A DNA stretch of 16,094 bases from CADDZO01 sp035294145. GTDB lineage: Bacteria > Chloroflexota > Dormibacteria > Dormibacterales > Dormibacteraceae. The notes below the pieces were generated by a model. It had not been told where the DNA came from and searched no databases. It worked only from the letters and a program-made list of their open reading frames with translations. The stretch's first letter is position 1. Every line of letters begins with the position of its first letter. Shown piece after piece: positions 1 to 6,279 of this stretch. The stretch is from the NCBI GenBank assembly GCA_035294145.1, contig DATGLL010000257.1:1-16094 (forward strand). The letters run 5' to 3'. A program made the translations under genes and the position numbers.

Positions 1-367
1 CGCGGAGGGCGGCCTCCAGGTCGATGGTGCCCACCACCCGGTCCTCGGAGGCGTTGATCGGCAGCTCCACCACCCGCATCCGACGCCGGCTGCGCGGGAG
101 GTCCTCACCCGACGCCAGTCGACGGCGGCAGTCGCCGCAGAGCGTCGTCCGGTCGTCGGGGTGGCACCCGAAGGTGCAGCCCTCGACCACCTCCTGCTCG
201 GGCAGGAGGCGCGCCAGGGCGCGGACGGCGGTGGACTTCCCTGTCCCCCGCTCGCCTCGGATCAGCACCCCGCCAATGCCGGGATGCACCGCGTTGAGGC
301 AGAGCGCCAGCTTCATGCGCTCCTGACCCACGATCGCGCTGAAGGGGAAGGTGTGCCGAATGCTCAT
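1..367 (-). CDS. Mg/Co-chelatase family AAA+ ATPase (ChlI/BchI-like), N-terminal part
   Basis: The gene reads leftwards from an ATG at 367-365 and leaves the window after 122 complete codons, so only the N-terminus is visible. A Walker A loop, GERGTGKST (residues 38-46), follows the family-typical opening FPFSAIVGQE. The segment ELPINASEDRVVGTIDLE (about 101-118) matches the conserved region of magnesium chelatase subunit I and of the putative cobaltochelatase ATPases fused to a ChlD-like part. These enzymes use ATP hydrolysis to drive metal insertion into tetrapyrroles. Between the two motifs lie four cysteines (C64, C68, C77, C80; C-x3-C-x8-C-x2-C), which would suit a metal site. A purine-rich GGGAG lies just upstream of the ATG. 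The family call is firm. Whether the metal is Mg or Co, and whether a ChlD domain follows, cannot be seen. Confidence 0.88.
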   Translation of the reverse strand, partial: MSIRHTFPFSAIVGQERMKLALCLNAVHPGIGGVLIRGERGTGKSTAVRALARLLPEQEVVEGCTFGCHPDDRTTLCGDCRRRLASGEDLPRSRRRMRVVELPINASEDRVVGTIDLEAALR

Positions 368-528
368 CTCCGCTCCCAGGGGGACCTGGGCCTGCCCTCG
401 CTCCGGGGCGCACCGTGCCCCGGCGCAGCGGCCAGCCCTTTCGTCATCGTGCGCGTTGTCCTGAGCTCCTGCTCCGACCCGTCCTCTCACGATACCGGGT
501 GCAGCGGCGTGGGGGAGGGCGCCGGGGA

Positions 529-547
529 GGCCGACCGGCGTCCGGCC
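529..547 (-). other. Weak inverted repeat downstream of malate dehydrogenase
   Basis: A five-base stem (GGCCG at 529-533 pairing with CGGCC at 543-547, nine-base loop) lies about 20 bases past the mdh stop codon. There is no T-tract, so it is at best a poor candidate 3' end. The rest of the 368-566 gap shows no gene. A TATCGT hexamer on the minus strand (494-489) could be a -10 for the chelatase gene, but no -35 supports it. Confidence 0.2.
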
Positions 548-566
548 AGCCCGGCCGCCCAGCTGT

Positions 567-1511
567 TCAGCTCGCTGCCGGCGTCCCCTCGAGCGCCTGC
601 CACAGCTCGCGCACCGCCTCGGCCGAGCGGTGGAGATCCGCTCGCTCCTCGGCGGTGAGCTCGATCTCCAGGATCCGCTCGACGCCGCCGGCGCCCAAGA
701 CACAGGGCACCCCCACGAAGATGCCGTCGATGCCGTACTCGCCCTCCAGCAGGGCGGCGCAGGGGAGCACGCGCTTCTTGTCGAGGAGGATGGCGTCGAC
801 CATCTCCACCACCGAGGCCGAGGGCGCGGCGTAGGCACTCCCGGTCTTGAGCAGGGCCACGATCTCGCCTCCCCCGTTGCGGGTGCGCTCGACGATGGCC
901 TGGATGCGGTCTGGGGGCAGCAGCTGGGTGAGCGGGATGCCGGCCACGCTGGTGTACCGAGGCAAGGGGACCATGGTGTCGCCGTGGCCGCCGAGGACGA
1001 AGCCGTGGACGTCCTCCACCGACACCCCCAGCTCCATGGCGACAAAGGTTCGGTAGCGGGCGCTGTCGAGGACGCCGGCCATTCCCACCACCCGCTGCTT
1101 GGGAAACCCGCTGACCCGATGGGCGAGGGTCACCATGGCGTCCAGGGGGTTGGAGACCACCACCAGCATCGCCTCGGGTGAGGTCTCTCGGATCCGCTCG
1201 GTGACCTCCCGGACGATCCCGGCGTTCGTCTTCAGGAGGTCATCGCGGCTCATTCCCGGCTTGCGGGCGATGCCCGAGGTGATCACGACCAGGTCCGAGC
1301 CCACCGTTTCCTGGTAGCCGTTGGTCCCGGTGACGATGGAGTCGTAGCCGTAGATCGGCCCCGCCTCCGTGATGTCAAGCGCCTTGCCTTGAGGGAGGCC
1401 CTCGACGATGTCCACCAGCACCACGTCGGCGTAGTCGCGCTCCGCCAGCCGCTGGGCCAGCGTGCCGCCGACCATGCCGGCGCCGACCACGGTCACCTTG
1501 TATCGGGGCAT
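567..1511 (-). CDS. mdh: Malate dehydrogenase, NAD-dependent (LDH-like type)
   Basis: Cytoplasmic TCA-cycle enzyme interconverting malate and oxaloacetate with NAD/NADH; 314 aa, the usual length for this family. The Rossmann motif GAGMVGG is at residues 10-16 and an aspartate at 34 ends the second strand, which favours NAD over NADP. R83 and R89 (ARKPGMSR) are the substrate-loop arginines; lactate dehydrogenases have Gln at the first of these, so this is a malate enzyme. D149 and R152 (LDSAR) and the catalytic H176 (GGHGD) are present. The reading frame stays open to 1706, but the ATG at 1511 is preceded by a strong GAGGAGGG ribosome site and begins exactly at the family start, so the longer form is rejected. 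The gene reads away from trmI with a 241-base gap, so it probably has its own promoter. Confidence 0.96.
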   Translation of the reverse strand: MPRYKVTVVGAGMVGGTLAQRLAERDYADVVLVDIVEGLPQGKALDITEAGPIYGYDSIVTGTNGYQETVGSDLVVITSGIARKPGMSRDDLLKTNAGIVREVTERIRETSPEAMLVVVSNPLDAMVTLAHRVSGFPKQRVVGMAGVLDSARYRTFVAMELGVSVEDVHGFVLGGHGDTMVPLPRYTSVAGIPLTQLLPPDRIQAIVERTRNGGGEIVALLKTGSAYAAPSASVVEMVDAILLDKKRVLPCAALLEGEYGIDGIFVGVPCVLGAGGVERILEIELTAEERADLHRSAEAVRELWQALEGTPAAS

Positions 1512-1532
1512 GTGAACCCTCCTCTGTCCGAG

Positions 1533-1546
1533 TATCCGGATATCCG
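1533..1546. promoter_or_regulatory. Overlapping palindromes upstream of mdh (possible operator)
   Basis: TATCCGGATA (1533-1542) and CGGATATCCG (1537-1546) are both perfect 10-base palindromes. Together they form a tandem TATCCG repeat with an 8-base period. The site lies 22-35 bases upstream of the mdh ATG, where the promoter or transcript start would be expected. No convincing -10/-35 pair is visible. A regulator site is inference only. Confidence 0.3.
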
Positions 1547-1684
1547 TTGCCGCACGGTCGTGGCCGAGCGGCCTCAGCCGCCCGCGGCCCCTCAGCCCAG
1601 TGCCGGACCCCACCTCGGTGCCGCCTCCTGCCCGCACTGGCGCGGGGCTCGGGCGGGGCTGTCGAGCACCGACCTCTGCCGACC

Positions 1685-1719
1685 CCTGCAAGCAGGATGG
1701 GGGCATGGGACATGCCCTC
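1685..1719 (-). terminator. Two adjacent hairpins after trmI (possible 3' end)
   Basis: About 35 bases past the trmI stop codon lies a seven-base perfect stem (GGGCATG at 1701-1707 with CATGCCC at 1711-1717, loop GGA), extendable by one G-T and one G-C pair. Next to it is a five-base stem with a two-base loop (CCTGC at 1685-1689 with GCAGG at 1692-1696). Neither is followed by a T-tract on the minus strand, so a classical intrinsic terminator is not shown. They may stabilise an RNA 3' end. Confidence 0.3.
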
Positions 1720-1752
1720 CTTCCTGGCCCCCTGGTCGCTCCCGACCTCCCA

Positions 1753-2598
1753 TCAGAATCCCTCGTCCTCGGTCTCGAAGACCCCTGGCCCGGCCAGGCG
1801 TCGGGCGAAGGTGAGAAAGCCGGTGTGGGCCACCATACGGTGGGCTGGCCGCAGGCTGCGGCCCCGCACCGTCCAGGGACGCTCCAGGACCTCGATGGTC
1901 TCGATCAGGCCGAACCCGCCCTGCTCGCGTAGCCCGTCACAGAAACGCTGGACCTGAGTCGCGTTGGGGCAGTGGGCGAAGATCAGGCCGCCCGGCACCA
2001 AGGCCTCGACGGCCCCCGGCAGCGCCCGCCACGGCTCAGGGAGGTCGAGCAGGATCCGATCGACCCCACGATCGGGGATCCCCTGATAGACGTCGGCAAG
2101 CCGCAGCTCGAGGTTGGGTGGGAGCCATCCCAGGACCTCCTCGACCACGGCGCGCGCGGTGGCGTAGAAGTCCTCACGGACCTCATAGGACACCACCCGG
2201 CCGGCTGGCCCCACCGCCCTCCAGGCGGCCAGTGTGAGCGCCGCGGTTCCGGTGCCCGCCTCGACCACGAACGCTCCAGGGCGGAGGTCGGCACGGATGA
2301 GGATCGCCCCCAGGTCCTTGGGGTAGATGGGCTGGGCCTGGCGCTTGCGCTCCACCACCTGCTCGGCGAAGGTGGGGCGGAGGGCCAACAGCCGACGGCC
2401 GAGGTTGGTGGTCACGACCGTGCCCTCGGGCCGCCCGATGAGGTCGTCGTGGGCCACCGTCCCCCCGTGCATCGAGAAGGTGGCCCCTGGCTGCAGCCGC
2501 ACCCGGTAGCGACGACCAGCCCGGTCGTGCAGCAGGACCACCTCACCGGCCTCCAGGCCGGTCCCAGCGGCCGTTGGCCGCGACACGTCGTCGCGCAC
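1753..2598 (-). CDS. trmI: tRNA (adenine-58-N1)-methyltransferase TrmI
   Basis: SAM-dependent enzyme that methylates N1 of adenine 58 in the tRNA T-loop. It is 281 aa, close to the mycobacterial TrmI length. The N-terminal small domain (about 18-65) is followed by the conserved IYPKD (91-95), the SAM-binding EAGTGTAALT (113-122), an acidic residue ending the next strand (SYEVRED, about 137-143), the active-site motif DLPEPW (185-190) and the late motif CPNATQVQRF (210-219). The third glycine of the SAM loop is alanine (A119), a mild oddity. The start is GTG at 2598, with no visible ribosome site. A TAGAGT -10 sits so that transcription would begin at or next to the GTG, so leaderless translation is plausible. 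An alternative GTG at 2586 would remove only four residues. Confidence 0.93.
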   Translation of the reverse strand: MRDDVSRPTAAGTGLEAGEVVLLHDRAGRRYRVRLQPGATFSMHGGTVAHDDLIGRPEGTVVTTNLGRRLLALRPTFAEQVVERKRQAQPIYPKDLGAILIRADLRPGAFVVEAGTGTAALTLAAWRAVGPAGRVVSYEVREDFYATARAVVEEVLGWLPPNLELRLADVYQGIPDRGVDRILLDLPEPWRALPGAVEALVPGGLIFAHCPNATQVQRFCDGLREQGGFGLIETIEVLERPWTVRGRSLRPAHRMVAHTGFLTFARRLAGPGVFETEDEGF

Positions 2599-2604
2599 GG
2601 CGTC

Positions 2605-2610
2605 ACTCTA
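2605..2610 (-). promoter_or_regulatory. -10 element TAGAGT for trmI
   Basis: On the minus strand TAGAGT (2610 to 2605) fits the TANNNT -10 pattern. Seven bases on, the predicted start of transcription falls at about 2598, which is the GTG of trmI. No -35 hexamer was recognised; that sequence would lie inside osmC. Confidence 0.42.
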
Positions 2611-2614
2611 CTAT
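2609..2614 (+). promoter_or_regulatory. -10 element TACTAT for the OsmC-family gene
   Basis: TACTAT fits TANNNT and shares its first TA (2609-2610) with the opposing trmI -10. Transcription would start near 2621, leaving only a few bases before the ATG at 2625. No -35 hexamer was recognised. Confidence 0.38.
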
Positions 2615-2624
2615 TCAAGGCGGC

Positions 2625-3047
2625 ATGCAAAAGGCAACCGCTCGCTGGGCCGGGCACAAGGTGAAGTTCGTGATCGAGGCCGGCTCGGGGCACCGGGCCG
2701 AGGTCGACGAGCCGCCCATCCTGGGCGACGACCAGGGGATGCGACCCACCGAGATGCTGCTGGGCGCGCTGGGCGCCTGCACGGGCATCAACGCCGCTCT
2801 CCTCCTCAAGAAGTTCAGGCAGCGGTACCGCTCGCTCGCGGTGGAATGCGAGGGCGAGCAGGAGCCGGACTGGCCGCACGCCTTCACCGGCATCGAGATC
2901 CGGTTCGTGATCGGCTGGGAGGAGGGGTTCATCCCCGACGACGAGTCGGTGGCGAAGGCCCTGGACCTGGCCTGCAACCAGTACTGCCCGGTCGATGCCA
3001 CCCTCACCCGCGGGACTACGATCACCTTCCGGCGCGTCGACGCCTGA
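2625..3047 (+). CDS. OsmC/Ohr-family protein, probable thiol peroxidase-like
   Basis: A 140-aa protein of the OsmC fold. Characterised members of the family detoxify hydroperoxides with a pair of cysteines. The first conserved region, PTEMLLGALGACTG (41-54), holds C52 at the peroxidatic position. The second, NQYCPVDATL (118-127), holds C121 at the resolving position. An extra C117 gives C-x3-C just before it, and there is also a C75. The sequence resembles the YhfA-like branch more than Ohr, so substrate and function are unproven. The ATG at 2625 has an AAGG five bases upstream. In-frame sequence before it overlaps trmI and is not used. The gene diverges from trmI and is followed after 108 bases by nuoA on the same strand, but a -10 element between them suggests separate transcription. 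Confidence 0.9.
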   Translation: MQKATARWAGHKVKFVIEAGSGHRAEVDEPPILGDDQGMRPTEMLLGALGACTGINAALLLKKFRQRYRSLAVECEGEQEPDWPHAFTGIEIRFVIGWEEGFIPDDESVAKALDLACNQYCPVDATLTRGTTITFRRVDA

Positions 3048-3067
3048 GCCCCCCTGCCTACGACCCT

Positions 3068-3087
3068 GCCGGGGCCAGGCCTCCGGC
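3068..3087 (+). terminator. GC-rich hairpin after the OsmC gene
   Basis: A seven-pair stem including one G-T pair (3068-3074 with 3081-3087, six-base loop) begins about 20 bases past the stop codon. Only a three-T run follows nearby (CCTTTG), so it is a weak intrinsic terminator candidate. Confidence 0.3.
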
Positions 3088-3106
3088 CTCGCCTTTGGGC
3101 TCCGAC

Positions 3107-3112
3107 TAGAAT
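3107..3112 (+). promoter_or_regulatory. Candidate -10 element of the nuo operon
   Basis: TAGAAT matches the consensus TATAAT at five of six positions and is the AT-richest spot in the 108-base gap before nuoA. It predicts a transcript start near 3119 and a leader of about 36 bases that contains the nuoA ribosome site. No good -35 lies 16-18 bases upstream; TTGGGC (3095-3100) is too close. Confidence 0.45.
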
Positions 3113-3155
3113 TAGGAGCGTTACCCCGTCCCCATCGACTGCGCTTGGAGTTCGA

Positions 3156-3512
3156 GTGCTCAGCGATTACGTCCCGCTGTTGATCTTCACGGTGATCGTG
3201 CTGCTGGTGGTCGGCCTGCTGATCACCCTCTCCTACCTGCTGGGGCCGAGCAAGCCCACCCGCAGCAAGCTCATCCCGTACGAGTCCGGCATCGTGCCCA
3301 CGGCGCCGGCTCGGCAGCGGCTGTCGGTGCGGTTCTACCTGACCGCCATGCTCTTCATCGTCTTCGACGTCGAGGCCATCTTCTTCTACCCCTGGGCCGT
3401 CGTTCTTCGCCAGCTGCGCTGGTACGGCGTGATCGAGATGTTCGTCTTCATCCTCATCCTCGCCGTGGTGCTGGCGCACATCTGGCGGAAGGGAGGCTTC
3501 GAGTGGGAGTAG
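3156..3512 (+). CDS. nuoA: NADH-quinone oxidoreductase subunit A
   Basis: Small membrane subunit of complex I, 118 aa with three hydrophobic helices (about 6-29, 62-82 and 90-109). It sits beside NuoH and NuoJ near the quinone entrance. Family marks are YESG (42-45) in the flexible loop after helix 1, FIVFDVEAIFFYPWA (67-81) with D71 and E73, and the C-terminal GGFEWE. The start is GTG, with GGAG at 3147-3150 and a five-base spacer. It is the first gene of the operon, and its last ten bases overlap nuoB. Confidence 0.96.
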   Translation: MLSDYVPLLIFTVIVLLVVGLLITLSYLLGPSKPTRSKLIPYESGIVPTAPARQRLSVRFYLTAMLFIVFDVEAIFFYPWAVVLRQLRWYGVIEMFVFILILAVVLAHIWRKGGFEWE

Positions 3513-3991
3513 AGCAGCTTGTAGAGCTCCTCGGTGACAACATCCTGACCACGACGGTCAGCAAGGCGATCGGCTGGGGACGGGCCAATTCGGTGTGGCC
3601 GTTCCAATTCGGCCTGGCCTGCTGCGCGATCGAGATGATGCACGCCAGCGGGCCGACGTTCGACATTGCCCGCTTCGGCTCCGAGGCCATGCGGGCCTCA
3701 CCCCGCCAGGCTGATCTCATGATCGTAGCTGGCCGCGTCTCCCAGAAGATGGCCCCGGTCTTGCGGCAACTCTATGACCAGATGCCGGAGCCGAAGTGGG
3801 TGATCTCGATGGGGGCCTGCGCCTCCACCGGCGGGGTGTTCAACAACTACGCCATCTTGCAGGGTGTCGACAAGATCGTGCCCGTGGATGTATACGTCCC
3901 GGGCTGTCCACCCACCCCGGAGGATCTCCTGAACGGTTTGATGATCCTTCAGGAGAAGATCAAGGCACAGGGGATCAAGCCACGTCTATGA
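3503..3991 (+). CDS. nuoB: NADH-quinone oxidoreductase subunit B
   Basis: Peripheral-arm subunit of 162 aa that carries the terminal [4Fe-4S] cluster N2, which passes electrons to quinone. The four ligands are the adjacent pair C40-C41 (GLACCAIEMM), C106 (SMGACAS) and C135 (VPGCPP). The loop SPRQADLMIVAG (66-77) and the segment YDQMPEPKWVISMG (91-104) are strongly conserved. The GTG start at 3503 has GGGAGG seven bases upstream and overlaps the nuoA stop. The gene ends in an ATGA that also starts nuoC, so translation is probably coupled on both sides. Confidence 0.97.
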   Translation: MGVEQLVELLGDNILTTTVSKAIGWGRANSVWPFQFGLACCAIEMMHASGPTFDIARFGSEAMRASPRQADLMIVAGRVSQKMAPVLRQLYDQMPEPKWVISMGACASTGGVFNNYAILQGVDKIVPVDVYVPGCPPTPEDLLNGLMILQEKIKAQGIKPRL

Positions 3992-4485
3992 CGCCCGTGA
4001 AGCTCCCCGAGGACATCCTCGACCACGGGGTGATCGCGGGTGACGAGTACCTCACCGTCGCCCGCGATCGCATCCGTGAGACGCTGCAAGCGCTCAAGGC
4101 GCAGGGCTATGAGAGCTACGTGTTCATGACCTGCGTCGACCATCTGGCGACGCCGGTCGTGGAGCGGCCGCCCGAGCGCTTCGAGCTCGTCTACCAGCTG
4201 AGGAACATGGAGACCCACCACGAGCTACGGGTCCGGGTCTTCGTGCCGGAGGACGATGCTCGGGTGCCGAGCGCCCATGACATCTACGCCCCGGCCAACT
4301 GGGACGAGCGTGAGACCTGGGACATGTTCGGCATCGTGTTCGAGGGCCATCCCAACCTCACCCGGATCCTGATGCCCGACGATTGGGTCGGGCATCCCCT
4401 GCGCCGTGACTACCCGGTCGGCGGCGAGCCCGTCGACTTCTCGGAGGATCACGAGACCTGGCAGACTGCGCCCCCGGAGGCTTGA
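3988..4485 (+). CDS. nuoC: NADH-quinone oxidoreductase subunit C
   Basis: Complex I 30-kDa-type subunit, 165 aa, which packs against NuoD and carries no cofactor. The diagnostic C-terminal region is present: WDERETWDMFGIVFEGHP (105-122), then ILMPDDWVGHPLRRDYP (127-143). It is a separate gene, not fused to nuoD as in enterobacteria. The ATG lies in an ATGA overlap with nuoB; only a weak AGGGGA is seen upstream, at a long distance, so coupling is likely. A longer in-frame version starting at 3796 lies inside nuoB and is rejected. Confidence 0.95.
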   Translation: MTPVKLPEDILDHGVIAGDEYLTVARDRIRETLQALKAQGYESYVFMTCVDHLATPVVERPPERFELVYQLRNMETHHELRVRVFVPEDDARVPSAHDIYAPANWDERETWDMFGIVFEGHPNLTRILMPDDWVGHPLRRDYPVGGEPVDFSEDHETWQTAPPEA

Positions 4486-4489
4486 CCGA

Positions 4490-5734
4490 ATGGCTGACAC
4501 GAGACTCGAGCAGACCGGGGTACAGGGGATGACGATCACGCGCACCGGCGAGCGTCCCCCGGCGGGCCAGGGGGAGCTGCTCACCGTCAACTTCGGTCCC
4601 CAGCATCCGAGCACCCACGGCGTCCTGCGGCTGGTGGTCGACCTGGATGGCGAGGTCATCCGGGGGGTGAGACCGGTCATCGGTTACCTGCACACCGGCA
4701 TCGAGAAGCAGATGGAGGCCCTCCGTTGGCAGCAGGGGGTGGTGGTCACCGATCGCCACGACTACCTGTCCCCGCCCATCAACAACCTGGCCTACGCGCT
4801 GGCGGTCGAGAAGCTGATGGGGGTCGAGGTCCCACCCCGGGCCCAGGCCCTGCGCGTGATCATGTCCGAGCTGACGCGCATCGCCTCCCACCTCGTGTGG
4901 CTGGGCACGAGCGCGCTCGAGCTGGGGGCGATGGGGGTCTTCATGTACGCCTTCCGCGAGCGCGACAAGATCCTGGCCATGAACGAGGAGATCTCCGGCT
5001 ACCGAATGCACACCTCGTACATCCGGCCCGGAGGGGTGATGGCCGACGCTACGCCGCGCTTCCTGGAGATGCTGGAGGCGTTCATCCGTCAGATGCCCTC
5101 CAACATCGATGAGTACGAGGATCTCCTGACCAACAACCCGATCTGGATCGCACGCACCAAGGGCATCGGACGTTTACCTGCCAAGGATGCCATCCGATTG
5201 GGCGCGACCGGGCCCATGCTCCGTGGCTCGGGCGTGAACTGGGACCTGCGCAGGGATCGGCCCTACTGCGGGTACGAGCAGTACGACTGGCAGGTGGCGG
5301 TCGAGGACGGGGCTGACTGCTACGCTCGCTACCTGGTTCGTATCCGGGAGATGCGCCAGTCGGTTCGGATCCTGCGCCAGGCCTTGGACGGGCTCCCGGG
5401 CGGGCCCGTCAACGTCGACGACCGCAAGCTCCTTCCCCCACCTCGCGAGGAGCTGGACACCTCGATGGAGGCGGTCATCCACCATTTCAAGCTCTTCACC
5501 GAGGGCTACTCGCCGCCCCCTGGGGACGTGTACGTGGCCGTGGAGTCGGGCCGAGGCGAGAACGGGTGCTATATCGTCTCCGACGGCACGCACAAGCCTC
5601 GTCGGGTGAAGTTCCGTTCGGCCTCCTTCGTCAACCTCCAGGCCTTGGAGTTCATGGCGATTGGGCACATGATCTCCGACTTCATCGCCATCATTGGCAC
5701 CGCCGACACCGTTCTCGGAGACGTCGACCGCTAG
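4490..5734 (+). CDS. nuoD: NADH-quinone oxidoreductase subunit D
   Basis: Complex I 49-kDa-type subunit, 414 aa, related to the large subunit of NiFe hydrogenases but without the metal-binding cysteines. With NuoB it forms the quinone-reducing site. NFGPQHPSTHG (34-44) supplies H39, and DRHDYLSP (88-95) supplies Y92; these correspond to the histidine and tyrosine that hold the quinone headgroup in characterised enzymes. YLHTGIEK (66-73) and the C-terminal FIAIIGTADTVLGDVDR (398-414) are typical. The start chosen is the ATG at 4490, which has GGAGG nine bases upstream and lies four bases after nuoC. The frame is open further left but overlaps nuoC. A second ATG at 4529 would also keep all conserved parts. 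Confidence 0.96.
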   Translation: MADTRLEQTGVQGMTITRTGERPPAGQGELLTVNFGPQHPSTHGVLRLVVDLDGEVIRGVRPVIGYLHTGIEKQMEALRWQQGVVVTDRHDYLSPPINNLAYALAVEKLMGVEVPPRAQALRVIMSELTRIASHLVWLGTSALELGAMGVFMYAFRERDKILAMNEEISGYRMHTSYIRPGGVMADATPRFLEMLEAFIRQMPSNIDEYEDLLTNNPIWIARTKGIGRLPAKDAIRLGATGPMLRGSGVNWDLRRDRPYCGYEQYDWQVAVEDGADCYARYLVRIREMRQSVRILRQALDGLPGGPVNVDDRKLLPPPREELDTSMEAVIHHFKLFTEGYSPPPGDVYVAVESGRGENGCYIVSDGTHKPRRVKFRSASFVNLQALEFMAIGHMISDFIAIIGTADTVLGDVDR

Positions 5735-6279
5735 TGACACTGTCGAACCATGCGATCGAGGAGATCAAGGCGCTATCGCAGCGCTTCCCGGAGATTCGAA
5801 GCGCGGTCGCGCCCGCGCTCGACATCGTCCAGGAGGAGCTCGGCTACCTCACCCCAGAGGCCATGAGCGAGGTGGCCGGGTTGCTCCAGGTCGACCCGGG
5901 CTATGTGGAGGGCGTGGCGACCTTCTACACCCTGTTCCATCTCGAGCCCATCGGCAAGCATCACTTCTACGTCTGCACCAACCTCTCCTGCATGCTGCGG
6001 GGCGCAGAGGAGATCTGCGAGCACATCCGCCATCGCATCGGGGTGAGCCGGGAGCGGGAGGTCAGCCCTGACGGCCTCTTCAGCTATGAGGAGGTCGAGT
6101 GCCTGGGAGCATGTGAGTTTGCTCCCATGATGCGCTATGCGCATGCCTATCACTACGAGCTGACCCCTGAGAAGATCGATGCCCTGATCGAGGCGGCTCG
6201 CTCGTCTTCCTCGACCTCGGGCCGAGCCGCCGCCGAGGAGCCGGAGAGCCAGGAGGCGGAGCAACGTCATGTCCGGTGA
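5734..6279 (+). CDS. nuoE: NADH-quinone oxidoreductase subunit E
   Basis: Thioredoxin-like 24-kDa subunit of the NADH-dehydrogenase module, 181 aa. It binds the off-path [2Fe-2S] cluster N1a through C81 and C86 (CTNLSC) and C123 and C127 (ECLGAC). The helical N-terminal part contains LGYLTPEAM (36-44) and GVATFYTLFH (60-69), as in the family. The core ends near residue 155; the last 25 residues are a Ser- then Glu/Ala-rich tail with no conserved motif, partly encoded over the nuoF start. The GTG start shares one base with the nuoD stop (TAGTG). A GGAG lies 13 bases upstream, rather far, so coupling to nuoD is likely. Confidence 0.95.
   Translation: MTLSNHAIEEIKALSQRFPEIRSAVAPALDIVQEELGYLTPEAMSEVAGLLQVDPGYVEGVATFYTLFHLEPIGKHHFYVCTNLSCMLRGAEEICEHIRHRIGVSREREVSPDGLFSYEEVECLGACEFAPMMRYAHAYHYELTPEKIDALIEAARSSSSTSGRAAAEEPESQEAEQRHVR

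Noticed and set aside
105..413. A minus-strand open frame starting at 413, overlapping the chelatase gene
   Set aside because: It is out of frame with the Walker A and EDRVVG motifs, which are read from the ATG at 367.
368..566. A possible cobalamin riboswitch before the chelatase gene
   Set aside because: The gap is short, and I could not find a B12-box-like conserved core or a convincing set of stems.
1512..1706. A 65-residue N-terminal extension of malate dehydrogenase
   Set aside because: A strong ribosome site precedes the ATG at 1511, which matches the family start; the extension is Pro/Arg/Gly-rich without motif.
2412..3479. A 355-residue minus-strand open frame opposite the OsmC gene and nuoA
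   Set aside because: It is rich in Asp/His/Gln/Arg, the usual mirror of a high-GC coding strand, shows no family motif, and lies opposite two well-recognised genes.
4406..4489. A 28-codon upstream extension of nuoD
   Set aside because: It lies inside nuoC and is Arg/Ser-rich; the ATG at 4490 has a proper ribosome site and the usual short N-terminus.
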